This document shows positions 8,762-16,965 of a DNA stretch of 64,000 nt, piece by piece. Location of the stretch: positions 1-64,000 of the forward strand of contig DASZME010000041.1 in the NCBI GenBank assembly GCA_035551995.1. Reading direction: 5' to 3'. Numbering within the stretch: the stretch's first letter is position 1; every line of letters begins with the position of its first letter. Both the position numbers and the translations under genes were made by a program. The DNA is from RYN-428 sp035551995. GTDB taxonomy: Bacteria > Planctomycetota > Phycisphaerae > Tepidisphaerales > Tepidisphaeraceae. A model generated the notes under the pieces. That model ran no database searches. It was not told where the DNA came from and saw only the letters and a program-made list of their open reading frames with translations.

Positions 8762-9502
8762 GTGAACAGCGAATACCGCGAACGTGCCGAGAAAGTCCTC
8801 GGCTATCAATTTAAGAATCCCGATCTGCTCAAGGAAGCGCTCACCCATTCTTCGATCGCCGACAACCGCCTCGACAGCAACGAGCGAATGGAATTTCTCG
8901 GCGACGCCGTCCTGGATCTGATCATCTGCCATGATCTTTATTCGAAATTTCCCAGCTACAACGAGGGAGATCTGACGAAGATCAAGTCCGCCGTCGTATC
9001 CCGGCGAACCTGTGCCGAAGTCTCCAACGAAACGGGGCTGACCGACTTGCTGATCATCGGCAAAGGAATCAGCTCGCGCTCCGCCATGCCCTCGAGCCTC
9101 GCGGCGGCCGTCTACGAATCGATCGTGGCGGCGGTCTATCTCGACGGCGGGTTTGACGTGGTGAAAGATTACGTCCTGCGGACGATGGGCCCGAAATCCG
9201 ACGCGATCGCCGCCGACGCCACGCAGCAGAATTATAAGGCGGTTCTTCAGCAGCATTCGCAGAAGATTCTCGGCGCCACGCCGATCTACGAATTGCTCGA
9301 CGAGAAAGGTCCGGATCACAGCAAGTGTTTTGAGATCGGCGTCGCGATCGACGGCCGGCGATTTACTTCCGCGTGGGGGCCTAACAAGAAAATGGCCGAA
9401 CAGAAAGCCGCCCTGCTGGCCCTGGAAGAACTCGGCGTGCTTGACGCGAAGGAAGTGGATCAGGCGATCGATGAAATCATCGACAATGACGAAATCGCGT
9501 AG
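8762..9502 (+). CDS. rnc: Ribonuclease III
   Basis: Double-strand-specific endoribonuclease that matures rRNA and processes structured RNAs in the cytoplasm. A GTG start at 8762 gives 246 residues, the normal length, with N-terminus MNSEYRERAEKVLGYQFKNP. The frame runs open further upstream, but that extra sequence is not family-like. The signature ERMEFLGDAVL (41-51) supplies acidic active-site residues, and VYESIVAAVYLDGG carries the second acidic cluster. The C-terminal dsRNA-binding domain runs from about residue 160 (NYKAVLQQHSQKI) to KKMAEQKAALLALEEL. A short acidic tail (DQAIDEIIDNDEIA) follows. No co-directional partner is close. Confidence 0.95.
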   Translation: MNSEYRERAEKVLGYQFKNPDLLKEALTHSSIADNRLDSNERMEFLGDAVLDLIICHDLYSKFPSYNEGDLTKIKSAVVSRRTCAEVSNETGLTDLLIIGKGISSRSAMPSSLAAAVYESIVAAVYLDGGFDVVKDYVLRTMGPKSDAIAADATQQNYKAVLQQHSQKILGATPIYELLDEKGPDHSKCFEIGVAIDGRRFTSAWGPNKKMAEQKAALLALEELGVLDAKEVDQAIDEIIDNDEIA

Positions 9503-9528
9503 ATCGACTGGGAATTCATCGTGCCGGA

Positions 9529-9625
9529 TTAAAACAGGTCGGAATGCGTTCCAAGTCGCACAAGAATCACTCGACCGCGAATATCAGCAGGTAGTCAGGC
9601 TCGACGTGGCATTCCCAGTAGCCCT
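9529..9625 (-). pseudogene. Remnant of a RelE/YafQ-type toxin
   Basis: Reading from 9625 downward, one frame gives EGYWECHVEPDYLLIFAVE then a stop. The +1 frame continues VILVRLGTHSDLF then a stop at 9529-9531. Together these match the C-terminus usual for YafQ/RelE mRNA-interferase toxins (GYWE..HV..DYLLIY ... L.RTGTHSDLF). The N-terminal half is missing and one base appears lost in the middle. It directly abuts the stop codon of the RelB-like antitoxin gene, the usual operon order. Function is presumably lost. Confidence 0.75.
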
Positions 9626-9790
9626 CTAAATCGCGACGTCGAACGGAAGGCCCCTCTTCAGCGCGATCTGACTGAAAAAGATCGCGATCGCCTCGGCGGT
9701 GGAAATCCCAAGCTTGGCCAAAACCGTCTCTGCCTCCACTTTAAGCGTCGGCTGAATTCGGGCATGCACGCTGGCGGTTTTATGGATCAT
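9626..9790 (-). CDS. RelB/DinJ-family antitoxin (orphan)
   Basis: 54 residues beginning MIHKTASVHARIQPTLK, with VEAETVLAKLGISTAEAIAI and QIALKRGLPFDVAI. This is the ribbon-helix-helix N-terminus and helical region typical of RelB/DinJ antitoxins, somewhat shorter than most because the toxin-wrapping tail is absent. GGAG sits 8 bases before the ATG. The cognate toxin downstream is a truncated, frameshifted remnant, so this antitoxin is an orphan. It may still act as a DNA-binding autoregulator or neutralise related toxins elsewhere; both are inference. Confidence 0.85.
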   Translation of the reverse strand: MIHKTASVHARIQPTLKVEAETVLAKLGISTAEAIAIFFSQIALKRGLPFDVAI

Positions 9791-9873
9791 CGGCGGCGCT
9801 CCATGGCTTTTCTTGATTCAGCGTAGCACAATCGCCGCACAATATCCATTTTTTCAGTTGACCAAACGATTCG

Positions 9874-12294
9874 TTACGCGTTGATGTCCAGCACGAAATC
9901 GCCTGTATCGATCCCGCGGGCGGCCAACGACTCAAGGCTCACCGGATTCCTCAACGTAAACGATTCTTTCGTCATTAAATCCGACCCCGATAGCAGCGCG
10001 ATCGAACCCGCGCTGATTCCTTCCCGAACCCCGTTATTGGAAAAACCGATCACGCCGAGGCTCAGCCGGCCGATTCGTTGGGCGTTGATCGTGGAGTTCG
10101 CGAACGAGGGAATTCCGACGTAACTGCGCAGCGTCACCGAGCCGAGCGTCGCTTGCGACGCCGTCGGCGACCCGACGGTAATCGTCGAATTCACCAGTGT
10201 TCCAGCCGTGATCGACCCGATGCCTCCGGTCGTCGTGATGGTCGAGTTGATCAGACTGTTCAGAACGAACAATGACCCAATCGACCCGGCCGTGATCGAA
10301 AATTGGGCGCCGCCGCGGAATGTGTGAATGATGTTGGCGCTACCGCCGGCCAGATTCCAGGTTCCTCCGGCAATATCGCGGGCGAAAAACGTTCCTACGC
10401 CGACAGGTGCGCTTGTCGTCACATCGGCGGAAAACTGCGAGTTGATTCTCGTTTGGCCCAGCGACGGCGCGGTGATTTGAGACAGGCCTGGCGCGGTCGA
10501 GATCCACTGCCCCGCCGTCAGGTTGGCGATTGGCTGAGCGGAGTTCAACGTCTCGTCGGTGACGTTTCCAAGCGAAAGATTCACCGGCAAACCGCCGGCG
10601 CCGAGGGTGATGGCGCCATCGCTGACATTGTCGAAAGCGATCGCGCCGACCGTGCCGGGGACCGAGAGATTGCCGACGAAATTGGCCTTTGGCGCGACGA
10701 CGGCCCTGAACGATCCGTCGGTGGAGATGGAGCCGACGTTGACCAGCGCATTTTTCCCGCGTGGCGTAATGGAAAGAGTGGAGGCGGTGGTCGTGCCGGT
10801 GGCCGTGATCGACGTCAGGGCGGCGGGTCCGCCGACGATTTGGTCGCCTTGCCCGCCGGTCGAAAGGTTAGCGCCGGCCAGATCGACGACCGACGATCCG
10901 GGGCCGCTCAGGGAAATAGTGACCGGAGAGCCGGACACGTCTTTGTAAGCGATCGACGAAACTCCGCCGGCGCCGAGCGTGACATCGAGACTGGACGGAC
11001 TCGGAGGCGTTGGGACGGCGCCGGTGTTGGCGATCAGGATTCGGATGTCGGATCCGACGGCGATCGCCAGATCCAGCTTTCCGTCGCCGTTATAATCGCC
11101 GGTGACGATCGATCGCCCGTAATGGGCGCTGGGGAAGCCGCGCAGAGGTTGAAACGTTCCGTCGCCGTTGCCGGCATAGACGCGGGTGTCGCTGGTGAAG
11201 GAGACCGTGGCGACGTCGGTGAATCCGTCGCCGTTAAAATCGCCGGTGACGATGCCGTCGACGAAGTTGCCGCCCACATAGGGCTTTGACTCGGAGTACG
11301 TTCCGTCGCCGTTGCCGATCAGGATGTCCAGGGCGCTGGCGCGGAAGTCGGAATTGGCGACGGCCAGATCGGGTATTCCGTCGCCGTTGAAATCGCCGAT
11401 CGCGATCGCCCGCGGCCCGGTTCCGGTCCGGATGAAGTCGGCGGGTCTAAGGGTGCCGTCGCCGTTTCCGAGCAGAATGGAAATTCCGGCCGTTCCGCGT
11501 CGAACCATGGCGACGTCTTGTTTCCCGTCCCCGTTAAGATCGCCGACGACCAGTTCCCCCGAACTTCCCGGCCCGGCGCCGAAATTGGCCGGCTTGGAAA
11601 AAGCGCCGCCCCCTTCGTTGAGAAGGATGATGACGCGCTTAACGGTCGTCACGATCAAATCAGGCCGCCCGTCGCCGTTCAAATCGGCCGAGGCGATCGC
11701 ATTCACGCCGAAACCGACGTCTATCTTAACGAACGGCTTTTCGAAGGTGCCGTCGCCGTTGCCATAAAAGAGAATAATCTGGCTGGTGTCGCCGTTGGCG
11801 CTGAGGACCGCGAAGTCCTGGTTTCCGTCGCCGTTAAAGTCGCCCGTCGCCGCGCCGCGGGGATTCAACACATAAAAATGTTCCGGCGGAAGAAACGTGC
11901 CGTCCCCGGCGTTAAGCGCGACGACAACATCGCTGTCCTGCTCGTGCGTGCCCACCAGGTCAAGCTTACCGTCGTTGTTAAAATCCCCTTGCGCGATCGT
12001 CTGCGATGCGGCGTTTTGCAATATCTCGGCCGGCAAAAAAGAAACCGGCGCAACCGCGACGGAAAGCATCTGCCGCGATTCCAGCGACTCGGAAAACTGG
12101 CGCCGCCGGCTTGCTTGATCGACGGCGGCTTTTTGGCCTTCGCCGGCGGCGGATGAGGTCGCCGTGCCCTGGGCCTTTGCGGTTGTAGCCCCGCGGTGAA
12201 AATGCCGCGCGATCCAGAGCATCCATGCCGGCCAAATGCTTGTCGAGTCGTCTGATCGCAGGGATGAGCGGGAAGAGGCATTCTGCCTTGGCAT
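9874..12294 (-). CDS. FG-GAP/VCBS-repeat surface protein with planctomycete N-terminal motif
   Basis: The start MPRQNASSRSSLRSDDST has GGAG 9 bases upstream; a further in-frame start 96 bases upstream is less likely. At about residues 69-78 the protein carries ESLESRQMLS, the motif that recurs near the N-terminus of large planctomycete surface proteins. Seven FG-GAP/VCBS repeats follow (GDFNNDGKLDL, GDFNGDGNQDF, ADLNGDGRPDL, GDLNGDGKQDV, GDFNGDGIPDL, GDFNGDGFTDV, GDYNGDGKLDL). Each has the Asp/Asn-rich calcium-binding loop of a beta-propeller. The last 370 residues are low-complexity beta structure with short repeats (GSIGSLFVLNSLINSTITTT), possibly a beta-helix. An extracellular location is inferred; the ligand is unknown. 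Confidence 0.88.
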   Translation of the reverse strand: MPRQNASSRSSLRSDDSTSIWPAWMLWIARHFHRGATTAKAQGTATSSAAGEGQKAAVDQASRRRQFSESLESRQMLSVAVAPVSFLPAEILQNAASQTIAQGDFNNDGKLDLVGTHEQDSDVVVALNAGDGTFLPPEHFYVLNPRGAATGDFNGDGNQDFAVLSANGDTSQIILFYGNGDGTFEKPFVKIDVGFGVNAIASADLNGDGRPDLIVTTVKRVIILLNEGGGAFSKPANFGAGPGSSGELVVGDLNGDGKQDVAMVRRGTAGISILLGNGDGTLRPADFIRTGTGPRAIAIGDFNGDGIPDLAVANSDFRASALDILIGNGDGTYSESKPYVGGNFVDGIVTGDFNGDGFTDVATVSFTSDTRVYAGNGDGTFQPLRGFPSAHYGRSIVTGDYNGDGKLDLAIAVGSDIRILIANTGAVPTPPSPSSLDVTLGAGGVSSIAYKDVSGSPVTISLSGPGSSVVDLAGANLSTGGQGDQIVGGPAALTSITATGTTTASTLSITPRGKNALVNVGSISTDGSFRAVVAPKANFVGNLSVPGTVGAIAFDNVSDGAITLGAGGLPVNLSLGNVTDETLNSAQPIANLTAGQWISTAPGLSQITAPSLGQTRINSQFSADVTTSAPVGVGTFFARDIAGGTWNLAGGSANIIHTFRGGAQFSITAGSIGSLFVLNSLINSTITTTGGIGSITAGTLVNSTITVGSPTASQATLGSVTLRSYVGIPSFANSTINAQRIGRLSLGVIGFSNNGVREGISAGSIALLSGSDLMTKESFTLRNPVSLESLAARGIDTGDFVLDINA

Positions 12295-12607
12295 GTTGGA
12301 AAACTCCGTCGCCGACGAGGGTGATGGGCGGGTTGAAATATCGTGCCCGATGCAACGCCCACCGCGGCCCATCCATGGCGCCGTCCGCATCCGCCCAAGG
12401 GCGCGATTGCCGATCCATGGCTAGGCGAGACTAACGAGGCTTGGCAAGACTGTCCAGTAAATCCATCAACGCTTATGGCAAACAAGCGGTAGTCTATGGC
12501 GTAACGATGTCATTGGATCAGTAGATCAATTCGGTTGGCGGCGGTAAGATTCAGACATCGCTTCTTGGCCATGTGCCGATATTCAGGGAAGGACGTTGAG
12601 AACAGCC

Positions 12608-15085
12608 ATGCCTAAGAGTTCAGTCGCATTCGTGCTAGGCGTCGTTTTTTTCGCGCTCGGCGGGCAGGTTCGCGCCGGCGCTCATGCCGACATGGCCGAA
12701 CAGGGCCCGGCTAAGCCGCCTTTGCCGGTCATCGATTCCCTACAACTGGAACCCGCATCCCTCGTGTTGTCCAATATCCGCGACGGGCGGCGCGTTCTGG
12801 TCTGGGGCGTGGCGGCGGACGGTCAAAAATACGATTTAAGCGCCGACGCCGTCTTCTCGACCGAGTCCAAGAACCTCACGCTCGACAAAGATAATTACGT
12901 CTATCCCACAGCGGCCGGCGCAGGCGCCATCACCGTAAAGGCGGCCGGGAAGCAGGCCAGTTTGCCGGTCAAGACAGTCAGCGCCGAGAATCCGAAAATT
13001 CGCTTTGTGCGCGACGTCGAGCCGATCCTCGCGCAAGTCGGTTGCAACGCCGGCACTTGTCACGGCGCCCTGCACGGAAAAAACGGTTTCAAGCTATCGC
13101 TTCGCGGGTACGACCCGGCTTACGACTATGAAGTGCTGGTGCATGATCTCCAGGGCCGGCGCGTCAACCGCGTGCAGCCGGAGATGAGCCTGATGCTGCT
13201 CAAGCCGACCGGCGCCGTGCCGCACGAAGGCCGCACCGTCATCAAAACCGATTCGCGAAATTACGACATGATCGTGCAGTGGATCAAGGAAGGCGCCAAT
13301 TTCGACCCCGACGCCGCCGGCGCCCGCCCCAACCGCCTGGAGGTCATTCCCGCCGACGTGAATCTCGACCTGCCCGGCCGGTCGCAGCAACTGATCGTCA
13401 TCGCCCATTATCCCGACGGCTCGACCCGCGACGTAACCCGCCAGACGATCATGTCCAGCAACAGCGTGGACACCGCCAAGATGAAGGGCAATACCGTCAC
13501 CGGCCTTCGCCGCGGCGAGGCGGCGGTGTTGGTGCGATTCGAGGGAAATTACGGCGCGGTCAACGTGACCGTCATGGGCGACCGCAGCGGCTACGTGTTT
13601 AAGCCGATGCCCGAAAATAACTTCGTCGATAAATTCACCAACGCCAAGATGCTGAAGATGAAAATTTTGCCGTCGGCGCTTTGCACCGACGACGAATTTC
13701 TCCGCCGAGTCTATCTCGACCTGACCGGCGTTATTCCCACGGCCCAGGTCGCGCGCGACTTCGCCGCCAATCCGATGCCCAGCCCGCAGAAGCGGGAAAA
13801 GCTGGTCGATCAGCTTCTTGGCAGCCGCGATTACGTCGCGTTCTGGTCCAATCGCTGGGCCGATCTGCTCCAATGCAATTCAAAAACGATCGGGGAGAAG
13901 GGGACCTGGCTTTTCCGCGAATGGATTCGCGAGTCGGTCGCCCAGAACAAGCCGTACAACCAGTTCGTGTATGAATTGATCACCGCGCAGGGAAGCGAGC
14001 GAACCAATCCCGCCGTCAATTACTATCGCACCCTCCGCGACACCGGCAAGATTACCGAGGATATCAGCCAGACTTTCCTCGGCGTTCGATTTAATTGCAA
14101 CAAGTGCCACGATCATCCGTTCGAGCGCTGGACGCAGGACCAATATTACGAGTTCGGCGCCTTCTTCGCCCGCGTGGCGTTCAAGGGCGACGCAAAGACC
14201 AATCAGGAAGTCGTCTTCACCAGTTTCACCGGCGGCGAGGTCATTCATCCCCGCAACGGTCAGGTGATGACGCCGACCGTTCCGTACGGGCACGAACCCG
14301 ACGTCGCCCGTTCCCGCACGCGCCAGGACGCCTTTGCCGGATGGATGACCAGCAAGGAAAATCCGCTTTTCGCCCGCTCCTATTCCAACCGCGTCTGGAG
14401 CTATTTCTTCGGGCACGGCATCATCGAGCCGGTCGACGACATTCGCGCCTCCAACCCGCCGAGCAATCCTGAATTACTCGACGCGCTGACGCAGGATTTT
14501 ATCGAACATCAATTTGACGTCGAGCATTTGATTCGCACGATCGTGCTGTCGCGCACCTATCAGCTTTCGGTGATTCCAAACAAGTGGAACGAGGACGACA
14601 AGACCAATTTCTCCCATGCCGTCCCCCGGCGTTTGTCGGCCGAGCAGTTGCGCGACGCGGTCGCCATCGCCACCGGCACGCGCGAAATTACCCAGGGGCT
14701 TCCCGACGGGATGCGGAGTGTCTATATGGCCGACGGGTTGGTCGAAGATGATTTCCTCAAGCTGTTCGGCCGCCCCAAGCGCGAAACCGCCTGCGAATGC
14801 GAGCGGACGAATAACGTGAGCCTTGCCCATGCGTTGAACCTCGTGAACGGCCCGATCATCAACAACGCCGTCGATGCGGCCGACAGCACGATCACAAAGT
14901 GGGTGAGCAAAGAAACGGACAATCATCAGGTCATCGACAACATTTACTTTGCCGTGCTCGGACGGGCGGCCACCGAAAATGAAATGAAAGCGATCGATCT
15001 CGGCGCCGGGCCAAAGCGACTTGAAGTCGCCCAGGACCTGGCGTGGGCGCTGCTAAACAGTCCCGCGTTCCTGTTCAATCGGTAA
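12608..15085 (+). CDS. DUF1549/DUF1553 protein with cytochrome-type motifs and Ig-like domain
   Basis: About 825 residues with a signal peptide (MPKSSVAFVLGVVFFALGGQ). A TTG 12 bases upstream, with GGAAGG close to it, is an alternative start. Order: a beta domain; a cytochrome-like segment with CNAGTCHGALHGKNGF; a Big_2-like Ig domain (LEVIPADVNLDLPGRSQQL; GLRRGEAAVLVRFEG); DUF1549 (FLRRVYLDLTGVIPTAQVA; CNKCHDHPFERWTQDQYY); and DUF1553 (SNRVWSYFFGHGIIEPVDD). Family members are abundant planctomycete exported proteins, predicted to bind heme through CxxCH-like motifs. Here the first site reads CNAGTCHG, which is CxxxCH, and CNKCH is a canonical site. The gene starts a four-gene block ending at 22085; DUF1501 partners usually lie next to it, as here. 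Biochemical role unknown. Confidence 0.92.
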   Translation: MPKSSVAFVLGVVFFALGGQVRAGAHADMAEQGPAKPPLPVIDSLQLEPASLVLSNIRDGRRVLVWGVAADGQKYDLSADAVFSTESKNLTLDKDNYVYPTAAGAGAITVKAAGKQASLPVKTVSAENPKIRFVRDVEPILAQVGCNAGTCHGALHGKNGFKLSLRGYDPAYDYEVLVHDLQGRRVNRVQPEMSLMLLKPTGAVPHEGRTVIKTDSRNYDMIVQWIKEGANFDPDAAGARPNRLEVIPADVNLDLPGRSQQLIVIAHYPDGSTRDVTRQTIMSSNSVDTAKMKGNTVTGLRRGEAAVLVRFEGNYGAVNVTVMGDRSGYVFKPMPENNFVDKFTNAKMLKMKILPSALCTDDEFLRRVYLDLTGVIPTAQVARDFAANPMPSPQKREKLVDQLLGSRDYVAFWSNRWADLLQCNSKTIGEKGTWLFREWIRESVAQNKPYNQFVYELITAQGSERTNPAVNYYRTLRDTGKITEDISQTFLGVRFNCNKCHDHPFERWTQDQYYEFGAFFARVAFKGDAKTNQEVVFTSFTGGEVIHPRNGQVMTPTVPYGHEPDVARSRTRQDAFAGWMTSKENPLFARSYSNRVWSYFFGHGIIEPVDDIRASNPPSNPELLDALTQDFIEHQFDVEHLIRTIVLSRTYQLSVIPNKWNEDDKTNFSHAVPRRLSAEQLRDAVAIATGTREITQGLPDGMRSVYMADGLVEDDFLKLFGRPKRETACECERTNNVSLAHALNLVNGPIINNAVDAADSTITKWVSKETDNHQVIDNIYFAVLGRAATENEMKAIDLGAGPKRLEVAQDLAWALLNSPAFLFNR

Positions 15086-15167
15086 TGGCACAAAAATAAA
15101 AGCGGTGCATTTGCCGTTGACGATCTAACTACAACTGGAAGTTCGCAAAGGTCGTAAGGAGTTTCCT

Positions 15168-16613
15168 ATGCTTTCTATTCCTGGACAGTCCGGAGCCACG
15201 TGTGATGGGGTGAGCCGTCGCGAGCTATTGCGCGTCGGCGGGGCGGGGTTGTTGGGATTGAGCCTCAGCCAGATTCTTTCCGCCGAGTCGCGCGCCGCCG
15301 AATTGGGCGCGCCCAAGCGAAAAGACGGCTTCGGCTCGGCCAAAAACTTCATTTTCATCTTCCTCCAGGGCGGCCCCAGCCACCTGGACATCTGGGATCC
15401 CAAGCCGGACGCTCCGGACAACATCCGCGGCGATTTCAAGACGATCAAGACTAAACTCACCGGTGTTCGTCTCACGGAGGTGATGCCGAATCTGGCCAAG
15501 GTGCTCGATCGGACCACGCTAATCAACAGCGTCAGCTACACACCCGCCGGGTTGTTTAATCACACCGCCGCCATCTATCAGATGATGACGGGTTATACGC
15601 CGGACAAGGTTTCCCCTTCGGGCCAGCTTGAGCCGCCGAATCGCTCGGACTATCCGGCCATCGGATGCCAGATCGCCCGCATCCGGCCGCCGCATGATCC
15701 GATGCTGCCGTTTGTGATGCTGCCCCGGCCGTTGCAGGAGTCGGGCGTGGTCGGCAAGGGCGGTACCGCCGGGTTCCTCGGCGCCGCCAACGATCCGTAT
15801 TACATGTTCCAGGATCCCAACGGGAAAGTCAGCACCGTGGACCTGTCGCTCCGCGATGAAGTGAACCAGGCGCGCATGGAACGCCGGGCCAGCATGCTCG
15901 ACAAAGTCGATCAGGCGATGCCCGAAATCGAAAAAGCCGTCTCGGAATATGCCCTGGGAACATACGATCACAAAGCGCTTCAGCTCATTCTTTCCGGCAA
16001 AGCCCGCGAGGCGTTTAATCTCGACGCCGAGAAAAAAGAAACCCGCGATAAATATGGTCGCCACACATTTGGCCAATCGCTGCTGATGGCCCGCCGGTTG
16101 ATCGAAGCCGGGTCGCGCGTGGTGCAGGTGAACTGGCCCGCCGTCGCCAACGGGAATCCGACGATCGACGCCTGGGACACCCATGCCGACAATTTCGGCC
16201 CGCTGAAGAATCTGCACTGCCCCAAGCTCGACAGCGCCCTGCCCGCCCTGATCGAGGACCTCGATCAACGCGGCCTGCTCAAAGACACGATCGTGCTGAC
16301 CATCGGCGAATTCGGCCGCAGCCCCAAGATGGGCGTTTCGACCAGCGGCAACACCAATAGCGCCAAGGGGCGCGATCACTGGCCGTACTGCTATACCGGC
16401 CTGATGGCCGGCGGCGGCATCGCGCGCGGCTCCGTCTACGGCAAGAGCGACAAGACCGGCTCCAGCCCCGCCGAAAACCCGGTCCACCCGACCGAGCTTC
16501 TCGCCACCGTCTATCATGCTTTGGGCATCGATCCATCGACCATGGTCCTGAACCACCTCGGCCAGCCTCGCGAATTGGTGCAGGCCAAGCCGGTGATGGG
16601 ATTGTTCGGTTGA
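15168..16613 (+). CDS. DUF1501 (sulfatase-like) Tat-exported protein
   Basis: 481 residues with AAGGAG at ideal spacing before the ATG. The N-terminus contains VSRRELLRVGGAGLLGLSLS, a twin-arginine export signal. The body has the DUF1501 hallmarks: FIFLQGGPSHLDIWDPKPDA, GDFKTIKTKLTGVRLTEVMP, WDTHADNF, IGEFGRSPKMG and GRDHWPYCYTGLMAGGGIARG. DUF1501 belongs to the alkaline phosphatase/sulfatase-like fold and is nearly always encoded beside DUF1549/1553 proteins in planctomycetes. The substrate is unknown. It follows the DUF1549/1553 gene by 82 bases and is likely co-transcribed. Confidence 0.95.
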   Translation: MLSIPGQSGATCDGVSRRELLRVGGAGLLGLSLSQILSAESRAAELGAPKRKDGFGSAKNFIFIFLQGGPSHLDIWDPKPDAPDNIRGDFKTIKTKLTGVRLTEVMPNLAKVLDRTTLINSVSYTPAGLFNHTAAIYQMMTGYTPDKVSPSGQLEPPNRSDYPAIGCQIARIRPPHDPMLPFVMLPRPLQESGVVGKGGTAGFLGAANDPYYMFQDPNGKVSTVDLSLRDEVNQARMERRASMLDKVDQAMPEIEKAVSEYALGTYDHKALQLILSGKAREAFNLDAEKKETRDKYGRHTFGQSLLMARRLIEAGSRVVQVNWPAVANGNPTIDAWDTHADNFGPLKNLHCPKLDSALPALIEDLDQRGLLKDTIVLTIGEFGRSPKMGVSTSGNTNSAKGRDHWPYCYTGLMAGGGIARGSVYGKSDKTGSSPAENPVHPTELLATVYHALGIDPSTMVLNHLGQPRELVQAKPVMGLFG

Positions 16614-16630
16614 ACGCGAATTAGACGCAA

Positions 16631-16675
16631 CTCCTGCTCTCTCTCCCCTTTAGGGAGAGGGCTGCGGCGAGGGTC
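16631..16675. repeat. Dispersed CTCTCCC/GGGAGAGGG hairpin repeat
   Basis: CTCTCTCCCCTTTAGGGAGA and the following GGGCTGCGGCGAGGGT form a short hairpin with a G-rich tail. Related copies lie at 35643-35682, 35731-35766 and 50919-50953, always between genes or at gene ends. It is a REP-like intergenic element; here it could also act at the transcript end of the DUF1501 gene. The rest of the spacer 16614-16965 contains TTCCTTGA/TCAAGGAA arms (16720-16727, 16750-16757) and no gene. Confidence 0.6.
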
Positions 16676-16779
16676 AAGCGTGCCGAGACGCACCGCCTGA
16701 CTCGCGTGAAACGCGCGCTTTCCTTGAGAACGCGACATGTCGCTTATTTTCAAGGAAGGCGAAGCGATTCTTCGCTTAT

Positions 16780-16810
16780 TTTAGCGGCCCCTCTTGCGGG
16801 GCGTTTCGCG
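16780..16810 (+). repeat. Dispersed GCCCC-CTTGC-GGGGC hairpin repeat, copy 1
   Basis: TTTAGCGGCCCCTCTTGCGG then GGCGTTTCGCG. Two close relatives are at 47015-47047 (same strand) and 53967-53999 (opposite strand). All three are intergenic and share the flanking TTTAGCGG and GCG(CG)TTT. The central palindrome would fold as a GC-rich hairpin. Confidence 0.7.
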
Positions 16811-16965
16811 ACAAGTACTCGCCACACGAACATCACAGATGTTCCACCGGCAGGCGTCTCGCGCTCTCCCTTGAAGGGAGCGAGAGCCGGAAACGTCGGC
16901 GTTGTTTCGATAAACGTAAGCGATCAAATCCCGCAAAACCCTTAGGCGCTGGAGATTCCCGCAAG

